Source: Allacma fusca (taxonomy: Eukaryota; Arthropoda; Collembola; Symphypleona; Sminthuridae). From it: a DNA stretch of 64,000 nucleotides. The position numbers and the translations under genes are program-made. The notes under the pieces were generated by a model. It ran no database searches. It had not been told where the DNA came from and saw only the letters and a program-made list of their open reading frames with translations. Location: assembly GCA_947179485.1 (NCBI GenBank), contig OX359246.1, positions 30,690,001 through 30,754,000 of the forward strand, written 5' to 3'. Positions 39,201 through 54,200 of the stretch are shown one piece after another (the first letter of the stretch is position 1; every line of letters starts with the position of its first letter).

Positions 39201-42200
39201 TTGCACAAAATCAGCGATGACCTGGATGACATCTCGGTGGAAAAAGGTGATCCCGATGAGGTTTTGAAGAAACTTTCAGCTATAGAAAGCAATTTAGACG
39301 CTCAGCGTCCAGTTTTGGCGGATGTGGAAGCAGCAGGAGATCAGTTATGTAACATCCTTCAAGATCCAGCTGCGAAGGCGGACATCAAACAAAAGTTGGG
39401 TCAAGTTGGTAGACTTTTTAATCAGTGTCAGAAGAAACTTGATAATGCTAAAGCAGAGTTAGAGAATTCCAAAAGAGATGTTTTGGAGTTCAATGAAGAT
39501 TGTGATGCTGCTCAAGAGTGGTTGCATGAACTTCTGTCCGGATTGTCTGACAAGCTCCTTATTTCTGCTGATAGAGATATCCTCCGAAGCCAGGTTGAAG
39601 AATTTGAACCTACTTACAAAGAAGTTATGAGCAAAGAACATGAGATTATCATGACTATCAACAAAGGTAAAGATTTAGCCGCAAAAACGACCAGAAAAAG
39701 TGACCAACGTGCAATCCTCAACAATGTCGACAAAATCCAGAAGGCCTGGGACAAGCTTAAGACCGAAACTGTATCTCGTCATACGAGACTCCAGACTTGT
39801 ATGGAGCATTGTCGAAAATATGATCGAGCAAGAGATAGTTTCCTTACTTGGCTCACTCAAGCGGAAGATAAATTCGATACTTTCAAACTTACGTCCTTCA
39901 AGAAGCAAGATATTGACAAACAACTTAAAGACCTTCAATCATTCAAGAGCGATCTCTGGCGACACTCCGGGGAATATGAAACAACTCGAAACCTCGGGGA
40001 AACATTCTTGAATGCATGTGACCGGGACAAAGACACAGTCCGAGCGGAACTGCAAGACATGAAAGAACGATGGGAAGCCCTGCAGACAGATCTTGCTGCT
40101 AAAATCCAACAATTGGAAGAAGCAGCTGCGAAGCTTGCAGAATTCAATGATAACGTCAGAGATGTGAAAAATTCTTTGAACAGATGTGAAGATAAACTTG
40201 CTTCACATGATGCCTTAGGTGATGCTAGTCGAGATCCCAAGCTTTTGCAGAGAATTAAGGCCATAAAGGAAGAAGCTGAAAAGTTGGAGAAGCCTTTAGA
40301 AAATGTTCGGACCCAAGGCGAAGATCTATGTGAGGCTGCAAATGCCCACAGTTGTGACTCAGGACATATTAGAGACACAGTCGATGATCTTCTGGACAGA
40401 TTCGATTCTCTCAAATCGAAATTGGATGATCGAGCTTCAGATTTGGAGTCATCTCAGCGTGCCTTAGCGCAATTTAATGACCAAGTCAAAACCATTTCCG
40501 CAGACTTGGGAGATTTGGAAGATGAACTAAACAACATGAAACCTGTTGGAAGAGATATTCCTACTGTCAAGACTCAAATTAGGGAAATCGAAAATTACCA
40601 GGGAAAACTCAGTGACAAGAGGGGTGATATAGAGATAGTGTCGGCATTAGCAGATGAGCTAATTCAAAATGGTTCGGCTGCTGATGCAAAAGCGACTAAG
40701 AACAAAATCGAGAATTTGAGAAAACAATTAGGCCGACTTGAAGACAAGGCTAAAGTCCGAGAAGATGAATTGGACAGAACACTACAAAGACTGGAGAACT
40801 TCTATCATTTGTACGAGAACACTGATGAAGAATTGGATGATTTCATTAAGAAAGAAAGAACCTTCAATAAATCTATTGGAGGTGATGTGGATGCCATTCG
40901 GGCACAACAGGCTCAATTAAAAGATTTAAAATCAAGATACATGGAAGCTGTTGGCAAACAAGTCGACGAATGTAACAAAACTGGCCAAGGTTTAATTCAG
41001 AGTGCCTCTAATGGAGTCAATACCAGTGGTTTGGAAAAAGATCTGGAGAAATTGAACGATAAATGGAATGCTTTGAAACAAAGAATTAATGAACAAGAAC
41101 GGAAGCTCGATGTGGCTTTGTTACAAAGTGGCAAGTTCCAAGAAGCGCTAGAAGGACTTAATAAGTGGCTCAATGATATTGAAGACATGGTAGCAAACCA
41201 GAAGCCACCATCTGCAGACTTTAAGGTAGTAAAAGCACAATTACAGGAGCAGAAGTTTTTGAATAAGATGCTATTGGATCGAAGACCATCCGTCAATTCC
41301 TTGTTCAAAATGGGAAGAGAAATTGCTGAGAATGCAGAGCCGGCTGAGAGAGCCCAAATTGAAGGACAGATGCGGGATCTTGGCGACAGGTATGAAAATT
41401 TGTGTGAGGGTGCAGATACCAGGCAGAAATTGTTGGAAGACGCTATGAAGGTGGCAAAGGAATTCCAGGATAGAATTGGACCTCTTAGTGAATGGCTGGA
41501 TAAAATGGGCAAGAAACTCAAAGATATGAGCATGATTCCAACGGATGAGGATAAGATACAGCGGAGGATCAAGGAACATGACGTAAGTGGATTTTAACCG
41601 GACACAGTTGCTGGGGATAATTTTTTTTTGGGGTAGGGAACAGTGGTTGAATGGTTGATGTTGTTTGACTTAAAGTATTCAATTTTTTTTGCAGGCTCTT
41701 CATGACAACATATTAAAGAAACAACCAGAGTTTAATGCTCTGGCGAATGTTGCATCAAATTTAATGCAACTTGTTGGGGATGATGATGCCGCTACCGTGG
41801 CAGACAAACTTCAAGAACTAACTGATCGATATGGCGTTTTAGTAGACGAGTCTGAAGCTTTGAGGAACCTGCTGAGACAGTCCAAGGCTGGGCTACGGCA
41901 GCTTGTATTGTCCTATGAAGATTTAGTCAAATGGATGGATGATATGGACAAACGGTTGAATAAGTACAAGATAGTCTCAGTACACAAAGACAAGCTTCTG
42001 GATCAAATGGAACGTCTTGCAGTGAGTGTCCAATATTACTATTGCTATCATTCCAAAGCGTTTTTATGCTGTACATTTTTTACATTACATAGGCTGAAAC
42101 TCGTGAATTAGTCGTTAATTTGTAATATTTATTGTTTTCGAATCTTCAATTAGCTTGAATCTATATCTATATAGCATGCAATAAACGATTTTTTAAAGAA

Positions 42201-45200
42201 ATAACAACTTGTATTAGAAAGTAGTGATATCGAGATTTGCCGCGTCTGTAGGTTTTTTGCATCCCTATGTTCTCAATTTTTTTAATTAAATGGAAGCATA
42301 TTTTTTTAATCTTTTAATTTGTTTGCTTAAAGCTTTATATGTGATTTTTTCCTATTCTCGACAGGATTTAACAGATGAGATCAAAGATCATGAAAAGCAA
42401 GTAGATGATACGGTAGATGCTGGCTTGGATCTCATGAAAAACATTTCCAATGACGAGGCAATGCAGCTCAAGGATAAATTAGACTCTCTTCAAAGACGAT
42501 TCACTGACTTAACTTCGAAAGCATCAGATCTGCTGAAAAATGCTCAGGAAGCTCTACCATTGGTTACTCAATTCCACGACTGCCACAATAATCTGTCAGA
42601 TTGGATGATGGATGCAGAAGGTCTCCTCCAGACCTTGGACAGTGCAAATTTGGCCACTCAAGAAAAAGAAATTCATCGGCTTGAGTCCGAAATCCCAGAA
42701 CAACGGAAAGTTCTTGATGCGATCAATTTAATTGGTCCTCAACTATGTCAGATTTCACCAGGCGAGGGTGCCTCTACCATTGAAACCCTTGTCACTCGGG
42801 ATAATCGACGCTTCGATGCTATTTGCGAACAAGTTCAAAGGCGAGCAGAGAGAATTCAGATGTCCAAAGCGGTAAGTTTATTGCAATGACCATTTATTGT
42901 GATTTTTGTCTGATTAGATGTGAGTAAATATTTCACCGTTTAATTATCTTGTTTTATGTTCATCCAGAGATCAATGGAGGTTATTGGCGATATTGAAGAC
43001 TTACTGGATTGGTTCCGTGAGATCGAGGGACAAATCAAGGACGCTGAAAAACCCAGCTGTGAGCCAGATGTTGTTAGAATCCAACTCCAGGAACACCGAG
43101 CTCTTAACGATGAAATCAACAGTCAGAAGGGTCGTGTTCGGGATATTCTTGCTACAGCCAAGAAAGTTTTACGGGAAGCATCGCACGGTGAAGACACTGC
43201 CACGTTACGTGAGAAGGCTGAAGATCTGAAAGAAACTGCAGAAGCAGTTTCAAAATTGAGCAGTGACAGGCTAAACGCTTTAGAGCAAGCCCTTCCATTA
43301 GCCGAACATTTCTTCGAAACACACAACGAGTTAAACAACTGGATGGATATCATGGAGGAAGAAATGGAAATCCTGGAGACTCCTGCAATCCGACCAGACC
43401 AGATCATGAAACTTATCGACAAAACTCAAGCCTTCACCGAATCTGTGAACCAGCACAAACCTTTGGTGGACAAATTAAACAAAACTGGAGTTGCTCTCAC
43501 AAAACTTTGTAATGACGATGATGCTGGCAAAGTTCAAGAAATAATCCATGCTGACAATGAGCGCTATAACGCTCTAAGGATCCATCTACGAGAGAAGCAA
43601 CAAGCTCTGGACAAAGCACTTCAAGAAACTAGCCGTTTTAAGGACAAACTCGACGGTATGCTCAATGCTCTTGAAAGTACCGCAGATCAAGTGAATAATG
43701 CCGAGCCGATCTCTGCTCACCCGGACAAAATCCGAGAACAAATAGATGAGAATGCGGGTATTATCGACGACATGAAAAAACGTGAGGATGCATTCAACGC
43801 AGTAAAGAACACTGCAGCTGAAGTAATTGCTAAAGCACCGAACAAAAATGACCCAGCTGTTAAGGACATCCGAAATAAACTTGATAGACTTAACAGTTTA
43901 TGGGACCAGATTCAAAAAGCTACCAAAGTTCGAGGCAAGAATCTTGATGAGGCTTTGGCATTGGCGGATAAATTCTGGGAACAGTTACAAGCTGTTATGG
44001 AGAAACTAGACGCTTTACAAGAAACACTGAAAAATCAAGATCCACCTGCTGTGGAGCCCAAAGCTATTCAAAAGCAACAAGACGCTTTGAAGGTTATCAA
44101 ACATGACATTGACAGAACGAAACCGGAAGTTGGCCAAGTTCGACAAGTTGGGCAGAATCTGATGAAGATATGTGGAGATCAGGACAAACCTGAAATCAAG
44201 AAAAACATCGAAGACTTGGATTCAGCTTGGGACAATATCACTGCCTTATTTGCCAAGAGGGAGGAAAATCTTATTGATGCTATGGAGAAGGCTATGGAAT
44301 TTCATGAGAGTTTGCAGGTTAGCCGAAAGACTGAATTGAACGTTCTTTTTGAAGCTCAAGTATACTTTGGTAAATAATTGTAATAATTGTTATTTGGTTT
44401 CCCATTTAATCAGAGTCTCCTCAAATTTTTGGACCGGGCTGAAGAGAGACTTGCTAACTTTGATGTGATTGGGGCTGATATTGATGCAGTCAAGAAACAA
44501 ATTAAGGAACTCAAGGATTTCAAGAATGAAGTGGATCCTATGATGGTCAAAGTGGAATCCTTGAATAGGTCCGTTACACGGATTTGAAATAAAAATAATA
44601 GATTTAGTGTATTTAAATACGTATTATTTATACAAAATGTATATACCTACCTACACTTATTTGGTTAATCATATGAAAAAGGATTGATTAATTTTTACTA
44701 AGAGAAACTGAATTTTATTTTCTCTTGTAACTCTTGTAAATTGACATAACACTTGATCTGGTACTGATTGGTTGTGGACTCCTTGGAACGGTATCATCTC
44801 TTTTATCTGTCATGTCCTGACGGTATAGGGCATTATGGAGGCAAGTCTTCACTATGACTGACATTTTGTCGTGTTTCGTGTTTCTGGAATTTGTTGCTGT
44901 TTTATTTGTTTTCAAATTTACTTTTTTATGATTCAGTCACTGAGAGAACATGCCTGTGTTTTGTGCATTTATAATAAATATATATGGTATTTATATACTG
45001 TAGAGTAATTTCACATTGTAATGTTTGCTGTATTAACTGTCGATTTCGGTTTTAATGGTCACTAATCGGGTGTGGTTTGATAACTGGAATGCCTCAGTTT
45101 CTTTTCTTTCCGTCAGTTGTCTGTGTTTGCTGCATTGCTGTTTTCAGTCATGTACTTATATGTGTGTACTTATAGTCTTACGTCTGTGTAAAACTGTTAA

Positions 45201-48200
45201 ATAAGTACTTACGTGTGCTTCGAAAATTAAAATATGTCAGTTTGTATGAGAATTATATGCGGTTATTGTGGATGATTGTATGGGCATTTGCATGCGTGTA
45301 TCAGTTGTTTAACCAGAACTAAATTTGTCCGTGTTGTTGTTTATGTACTTATTGTTGTAAATGTTGTGTGCTTTAAATAATTACTACTCACGAATACAAT
45401 GTAATGCTAATCGTTTTAATATAATCTATTCAAAACGCAGACGTGCACAAGAACTCACAGAGAGAACATCCCCGGATCAAGCTGCTAAGATCCAAGGTCC
45501 TCTGAAGGATGTAAACCGAAGGTGGGACGATCTCCAAAAGGGAATTGTAGAACGTCAGCGTGAGTTGGAAAATGCTTTGCTCCGACTTGGACAGTTCCAA
45601 CACGCCCTCCAAGAACTCATGACGTGGATAGACAGGACAAACAAATCTTTGGATTCTCTCAAGCCTGTGTTTGGTGACCCTCAAGTTATCGAAACCGAGC
45701 TTGCTAAGTTGAAAGTTATCCTGAATGATATTCAAGCTCATCAGAATAGTGTGGATACTTTGAATGACGCCGGAAGACAAATTATTGAGGCTGAGAAGGG
45801 CTCAGAAAATGCTTCCAGAATTCAGCAAAAGTTGAACGATCTAAATCGTAAATGGACTGACTTACAGCAGAAGGCCAATGGGAAGAACAAGGAGCTGGAA
45901 GATGCTCTTAGAGAAGCCCATCTCTTCAATCAAGAAATCCAAGACTTACTCTTGTGGCTTGCAGAAGTTGATTCTGCCATTTCCAGTTCTAAACCTACTG
46001 GTGGGCTTCCAGAAACGGCAGCTGAACAGCTTGCCCGATTTATGGTAGCGTCTCATTTTTTTAGCTTTGAATTTAGGAAATCTTTTTTGTTCTTGTTTTG
46101 GCATTTAAAAAATAATTTTCTTTGAATTCGCGTAGGAAATTTATAATGAACTAGAAGCAAACCGCCCGAAAGTAGAAGCAGTTCTCCAGCAAGGGCAAGA
46201 GTACTTGAAGAAGTCCACTGAAGGTTCTGCGACGAATCTTCAGCACAATTTGAGAACATTGCGTCAACGTTGGGAGAGTGTCATGAACCGTGCCAACGAC
46301 AAGAAGATCAAATTAGAAATCGCTCTCAAAGAAGCTAATGAGTTCCATAAAGCCGTTCAAGATTTCATTGATTGGCTTACAGAAGCAGAACGATACCTCA
46401 CAAGTATGGAACCCGTTTCTCGTGTGCTACCCAAAGTATTGGAACAAGTTGAGACCCATAAAGATTTCCAAAAAGAGATTTCCGCCCATCGTGAGGTCAT
46501 GCTAAGTCTGGAAAAGAAAGGAAACCATCTGAAATATTTCAGTCAAAAGCAAGATGTTATTCTTATAAAGAACCTTCTCATAAGTGTACAACATCGCTGG
46601 GACCGAGTCGTGTCAAAGTCAACTGAGAGGACACGGGCATTGGACCTAGGTATGAAAGAAGCGAAGGAATTTCACGACGCATGGACATCCCTATGCAAAT
46701 GGCTGGATGAGGCGGAGAAGAACCTGGATGAAATGGCCAGCATTGCTGGAAATAATCCATTGAAAATCAAACAGATGTTGGCGAAACATAAAGAATTCCA
46801 GAAATTGTTAAGTGCGAAACAGCCCATTTATGACAATACCATGAAAATGGGTAAAGCTTTGAAGGATAAGGCACCCAAGTCCGACGAACCTGTGCTTCGC
46901 CAGATGTTGACTGACTTGAAGAACAAGTGGAACTCTGTTTGTAACAAGAGTGTGGAGAGGCAGAGAAATTTAGAAGAGTCTCTCCTTAGATCTGGACAGT
47001 TCAAAGATGCCTTACAGGAATTATTGGATTGGCTGAAACATGTTGACAATCTAGTTGTTGATGATGGCCCTGTCCACGGGGACTTGGATACAGTATTGGC
47101 TCTTATAGAGCAACATAAGGTAAATATAGGAAGACGTTTAAATTATTTGTATTTTTTATTGCTGCCGCTAATTATATTTTTACTTTTTATGTATTTATTT
47201 TTAAATTGTTTTGACTGTTATTTAATTTTAGAAAATAGAGGATGAGTTGGAGAACCGAAGATCACAAATGAACGACGTAATCCGAACTGCGGAAGATATG
47301 ATGGAATCTGCATCCCCAGAGGAGAGAGAAAGGCTTAGAGGCCATGTGAAAGAAGTCAAAGACTTTTTCGAGAAAATCCGAAGAAAGTGTGACACTAGGT
47401 CCAGACGTCTCGAAATAGCTTTGAAAGAAGCAGAAAAATTACACAAGGCTGTTCACATGCTTTTGGAATGGCTGTCCGATGCTGAAATGAAGCTTCGCTT
47501 TGCTGGTTCCTTGCCTGAGGACGAGGAATCCACCAGAAAACTTCTGGAGGAACAAGAGAAGTCAGTGCTTCGAATGAATTATATTTTAACGATACAGTTG
47601 GACATAGCGTTTACAGAATTTTTGCTTAGTATGTCTTTTATTGAATAATTTCCAGATTTATGCGAGAGCTTATGATTAAAGAACGAGAAAAGGACGACAC
47701 GATCGACCTTGCCAAAGCCATTCTGGCTAAGGCGCATCCAGATGCTGTGAATGTGATCAAGCACTGGATCTCGATCATTCAATCCCGTTGGGATGAGATT
47801 TCCTCGTGGGCGAAACAACGAGGAGATAAATTAAGGGCTCACCTTGCCTCTTTACGGGACTTGGAAGATCTTTTAGAGGAACTCATGAACTGGCTCCAAA
47901 GATGCGAAGACAATCTAACTACTTTGGAAGCAGAGCCACTGCCCGATGACTTAAGCGAGATCCAAGTTCTTATCAAGGTTCCGCATTACTTACGCTTTCT
48001 TTTTTTCTAATCATTTATTTGTCAGTTAAATCATTCAGGGAAATCTTATTTTTAGAATTGTACCTTGGATATGTGTTTTTCAAGTTTTGTAACCAGACGC
48101 ATTTTTGTATTTTCAGGAGCATAAGGAATTTATGGAAGGTATGGCCAAGCGTCAGCCTGAAATTGACTCTGTATGCAAGCCTAAACTTATCACTCGTCAA

Positions 48201-51200
48201 CCAGCTGTCAAGGGAAAACCTGGAAGTCGTCTTCGTAGTATTACTCCAGGGTATGTAATTGTTTTCATCCCTAGTATGTTGTCCTGTGATTTTTGTCTCG
48301 TAAAGCACTGAAATAATTTTGTTTCTGTGGAAATTGTCGAATTGCATGATAATTTTTTTTACCTTTAGTGGTGATAGTCGGGAGACATCTCCAGAATTGG
48401 ATTTGGCACACCGTAGAATAAGGTTCGATTACTTTTTTGTTTTTTTAGTTTATTTTAGTTTTGTTACACTACAATTAGACAATTATTACAGTATAGTCTG
48501 ACAACATTATACTGTTTTAATCTGTGTTTAGATTTTCTGTTGAATCTATTAAATTTTGTTCAATGTACATTATATGTTTGCAGTGTTTTATGTGTATTCA
48601 AAGTTGTTCAGATCTTACTTTTTGTGGCAGATTTCATGTTAGTAACTACAATAGTAAAAAAAATGTGTGTAAATTTTTCTGGCGTGGCTTCCAATGTTTT
48701 GAGTTTCTAGCCAACCGGAGTTATCAATGATATAAGTATTTGTTCTCTATACACGAATACAGTATTGTTTTAATTGCTTTTCAATGGGCATGGGTTCGGG
48801 AATCAGGGGTTTCATGTCATGAAAAAGCGAGAGATATTTATGCAAAATATTTTTTCTTTTGCTGGTTTTTGGATTGTTTTTGTTTTTTTTCGCTTGAACT
48901 TTGTTTTTCGGGTGCCAGTTACGAGGACGTATGTATTTGCGTATAGCATATATTCAGTATTTATGTATGTGTAGGTACGTATACATAAATAGTTATGGGA
49001 AATTGTTAATTTATTTTTAGGAGCTTATACAATTCTCTTTAGATTTTGTTTTTTTTTCTTGCATGGTTATTTTTATGTTTGGTTCTTGTTTGATTTCACT
49101 TATGCATTGATGTAGTCCGGGACGAGAAAAGACACCTGATTTATTCCAACATATCGGACCAAGATTTGATCGTAGAGGAAGGTACAGATTTGCTACATAG
49201 TTGCTTTTTTGTCTCTTGAGCGTAAAAATGCATTGTTACCTAATTTACTTACTACTATTAGGTTATTGTGATTATAATTAATAGTGCTATGGTGGGGATT
49301 TTATGCAACGAATGGGAAGATGCAACCTTTTGTATTAATTTTGGAGTCTTTTTCGGTTTTCTATGGCCCCTAATTATTTTTATGGGATTTTCGTTGTAGT
49401 AGTGTCTTTTGATACCAAATCGCATGTCGCCTTTGTAGTTTTACAACTTCATAAAACGCGTTTTTTTATTTTATAATTTTTTTCATTTGTTTGAGTCTGT
49501 GAGCGCTGTCTCAATATTTTAGCTTTGTAGTTTATTTGCATGTCAGGGTGGGTGTGCGCAACGATTAGATCTAGTTGTAACTAACCAAACGATATGTAGA
49601 TACCTTTGTATCAATGTACTAAAGACATTTTAAAAGCAATGGGGTGTTTAAATTCTGTAGTACCAAAACTGAAGAATCTTAACTTATTTTGCTAATTTTG
49701 TGTACTAAATACGCGTGAAAGACGTGTAGCATAAATAGATACTACTCAACACTTGAGAGTTTCAAAATTGTTAGTTTACAATCAATAACATTTGAGCGGT
49801 TGCTCGTATAACCCTAATCATCAAATTTCTATTAATGTTCGTAGATATCTTGTGATGGAGCTTTTTATTTAAAAGGTTATGTATGATGAATTTACAAAAT
49901 TACAGTAAAGCAATTGAGCCTCAAATCAAGAATCCACGTGTGAAGGCATTGTGGGACAAATGGAAGCACGTTTGGATGATGGCTTGGGAACGTCAACGCC
50001 GGTTGCAAGACAAGTACAATTATCTTTTGGAATTAGAGAAGGTCAAGAATTTCAGTTGGGAAGACTGGCGAAAACGAGTATGCCTTTTCATTCAAAACTT
50101 TTATGAGCAAAATTTTGTAACCAAGTACTTTTCAATTTGGATGCTAACGTATGGTTATTTTTCAGTTCTTGAAATTCATGAATCACAAAAAATCAAGAGT
50201 TACGGATTTGTTCCGAAAAATCGATAGGAATAATAATGGCCTCATCCCACGGGAAGAATTTATTGATGCTATTATGAAAACAAGTGAGAATTATTTCGAA
50301 ATTTTTATCATTGAATTAAACAAGAAACCAAGCAATTGGGCATTTGAATCTTCGAATTATTTTTAGTAATATCTAAAATTTTATTTTCAATTTCTATATA
50401 GAATTCCCAACAAGTCGCCTAGAAATGAATGCCGTGGCCGACATGTTTGATCATGGTGACCACCTGATTGATTACATGGAATTCATAGCTGCCCTCAGGC
50501 CGGATTGGGAAGAGAAGAAGCCTGTAACAGAGGCTGATATTGTCGATGATGAAATCCAACGACAAGTAATGAAATGTACATGCAGACAGAAGTTCAGAGT
50601 TTTCCAAGTCGGCGAAGGGAAATACAGGGTAAGTAAACTCAACTATGTATTTATATTTAATACAGGTCTGTGTCACCCTTGCTATACCTATTATTCTGAA
50701 TTTGTCACCATGTATTCACAAAAACAACTATGTTATGTTGCGAAAAGACCTTGCCTGGTTTACTGTTTTCCAAAATTGAGACAAGCTTAATTAATTTTTA
50801 TTTCTTTTCGTGGTTTCAGTTTGGAGACAGTCAAAAGCTACGTCTGGTACGTATTTTGCGCTCCACTGTAATGGTGCGTGTTGGTGGAGGCTGGGTTGCT
50901 TTAGACGAATTCTTAGTCAAGAACGATCCTTGCAGAGGTACGTTTCTGCCACTTTTTTTAGAATATTTATTAAACATCAGGATGAACATGTATGTATACC
51001 TATAGATTTTGAAGTAGTTCAGTGATAGTTTCTGAAGACACCATTAAAAAATATAAGTATAACTTATCATAAAGTTTTCGTAGCCCAAAAGCATTCCGCA
51101 TCAGAAAACATTGATAGGACGTGTAGGTTTTTTTCAGCTGTCGTATTTATAATTTTATTTAATGATAAAATAACAGGTTTAAAACAAGGAATATACAATA

Positions 51201-54200
51201 GAGGAACCCGTTTAGTAACTACAACCAATTTACGTGGAGTTTGACATTTCGGTTTTTAAAATACCTTATATTTTGGATCTGATTTTTTAGTAATTATAAG
51301 AGCCATAATTTAGGAACATGACATATGTTGGCATATACTTGCGTACATTATAGCATTGCGATCTTAGACTTCCACCTGAAGGCATAAGGTTCTCATACAC
51401 ACTTACATATAGATACTGCAGGTAGTCTATATGCAATCCATAGGAATTCGAGCTTCGTATTTCTAGTTTTGAGTAATTAGGTAAATATTACACCATTATT
51501 CATAAAGTGTAGGGTAGTTTTGGAATACAGCTTTTCATACAAGGATTCTCCGGTGCTTTGTATTAATTATACTACAATTCGGTTGTTCGGATCGTAGTTT
51601 TTTTTCTAGTGTGCGATTTGCAATCCAGCAATGTTTTATGAGTGTTGTTTTGAACGTTGTCCTTATTATTAGACATTCCCCTTTTTCCAAATATTTTCTA
51701 ACGATTACATAACTCTATCTGAGAAATAAGCAAACAGTTTTTGATATAATGAAGTTTTTTTGTCTTGTTTGGCGTGATTTATAATACTGCTTGCATTATT
51801 TTTATGATATATCTACTTGCCAACAAAGTGGTTTTGCATCTAATACGTGACTTGATCTCACCCATGGAACATGACCGAAGTTGTCCTTTTGGATCTCCAT
51901 GTCACAGCAGAAGCTGTACCTGTAAGACATATGTAACTCTCGTAAAGGAGATATTATTTCCTTCAGTATGGTGTCGCTTTTGTAAATGGTTCCTTTGTTA
52001 TTGCGATTTTTTTTATTGGGTCCACATATTTAAGCCTACGTATAAGTACATTTAATAACCTTTTTGTTCGGTATCGTATTTTTTGGACGCTTGCACCAAT
52101 TTATTTGACGTCGTTGTTTCACTTGAATGCTCATATTTTGCATGACCAGTATCTTCTACAGCATTTACTATATTAGTTAATTTATATAATTAATTATATT
52201 ATTCCATCCGTCGTCACCATTATATTTAATTTTGTGCAATGAGTGCGCATCCCATTAATTTAGACTGGTTTAGTGCATAGATACATTTTTTGCATGGAGC
52301 ATTTAATTTGACATGACATATTTATAATTATGTTATGTTGTCGGTGTGTAACATGTATGGCAAAGAAGCACGTTATTATTTTAATTCTTAAGATTTAAGG
52401 CTGGAGTTATTTTTGTAGTTGTTGACCTAATAGCGGCCCTTTGGTTTTTAAGTGCTGTCTTGTTATGATTTGTTTTAGTGTGGGTTTTTTAAAACTTTTT
52501 TTTGTTAATTTTGATATTAAACTAACTAACCTTTGTTTGGAATGTCTGTTTGATTTATGTAACCCATCTCAGCTAAGGGACGGACGAATATTGAGCTGCG
52601 AGAACAGTTTATTCTTGCCGACGGAGTTTCCCAGTCGATGACGGCCTTTAAGTCCAAGGCAAGTGGGTCCACTATTTCCAGTCAGAGTGGGGCCAGGTCG
52701 GCACAGTCCCTTCCAGCGGCTGGGCCCATCACTAAGGTTTTTACAAATTTATTCATTTATCTTTTTATTCTTTCATTTTTACTGTTTTACTGAATTTCGA
52801 TTGCACGCATGTATCCATTAATAATTATTGTATGTGTTATCAAATTGTACTTATTTTAAAACCAAATTACGGCAAAAATGATCATGCCCGCCCGCATGCA
52901 TGTTTCAGCTGACCGTATCCTACTTTCCGACGCTATTGTTTCTAATGTGCTTTGCTGTTTTGGTTGTAAATATGTGTTACTGCTGCTCCGGAGGTATCTG
53001 TTCATTATACACAGGGGTATAGTCTATATTCTTTAAAATCACCAATCATTATAGGTTATTTTTTTGTTTGGTAAGAAGTGAGGTGTCGACGTCCATAATT
53101 AGATTTAATTGCTTCGTACATATGTACATATATAATTATATAACTGTGGGTTCCTAATAAATATCTACAGTTAAATCGGGCATGGAAGAGATTGCTTTGC
53201 CAGAGTAGATACCGTGTAGCACATTTCATCATATCTACATCTTTGTTTTCGCAAAGGAAGTCAAAGAGGGTTTCAATGACCATAAAATAATATCACTCCA
53301 ATGTTATGTTGTTACTATTGTTGTTGTTGTTGTTGTCGTCCTCTTGGAAACACATAGCTGAATACATAATGGCACAGCTGAGACCTATCTTCGAGAGCAT
53401 TCGACAGAGTGGTCAATTAGGAAGTTCTTCCTTCCATGGGGATTGTGGGTCACCTACCTCATCAACTGCGAGCTGCACCACTGCTCGCAAACCTATGAAA
53501 GCTGACTCAAGATGGAGACCAGTGTATCAATGGGTAAACAACTATAAATGGTGTCACAGATGGGAAAACGTTTGTTATTTTCAAAGCGTCTAGAGAAGGG
53601 GTAGCTTTTACACTCGCCCGTGGGGCACATCTTAACTGATGAAAGTAGGTAATTAATGTATTTTTGGAAAATACTGTAGAAACAATCAAAGAAAAAAACG
53701 TTGAAGTCCCAACTTTAGCCTAGTGAAAGCTCCAATTGATTTTTATAGCTGTCAATTATAAGTTCTTAACTGTATTAATTTTATTGCAGTTTTGTTCATA
53801 TTTTTGAGACTGGAACTTTTATAAAACATAGTTTTAAAACTAAAACATGGAAGGTTTCTAGGTTTGAAGATCTATTGAAAGTTGTATGGAAGATTCTGTG
53901 TTAGTTTGAACTCCGCCATCAGAGAAAAATTTGGGTTGTTTTTTTTGTTATTATTACACCTGCGAAGCACTACTTATTAAAAATTGTGTCCACGTCAAAT
54001 ATTTTCAAATTGAATTGAGCCATCATCTCTTATTCTCTCTGCTACCCTTTTTCCCTAGGCGCCTGGGTAAAATGATTTTTGGTTTACGATGTATTAAAGC
54101 ATTTTTATTACCTGCTTATATTATTATTTTATCTCTTATTTTTTATATCGCCAGTGCCTCATCTTAAATACGTTTACTTATGTAATCTAAATTATAAGAT

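Noticed and set aside
44715..44915. Minus-strand open frame in the rod intron
   Set aside because: Short, no known features, no polyadenylation or splice context.
52909..53027. Hydrophobic open segment ([17 protein letters not shown]) after a CAG in the tail intron
   Set aside because: Cannot be spliced into the flanking exons in phase on both sides; possible only as an unusual terminal exon, with no supporting signal.
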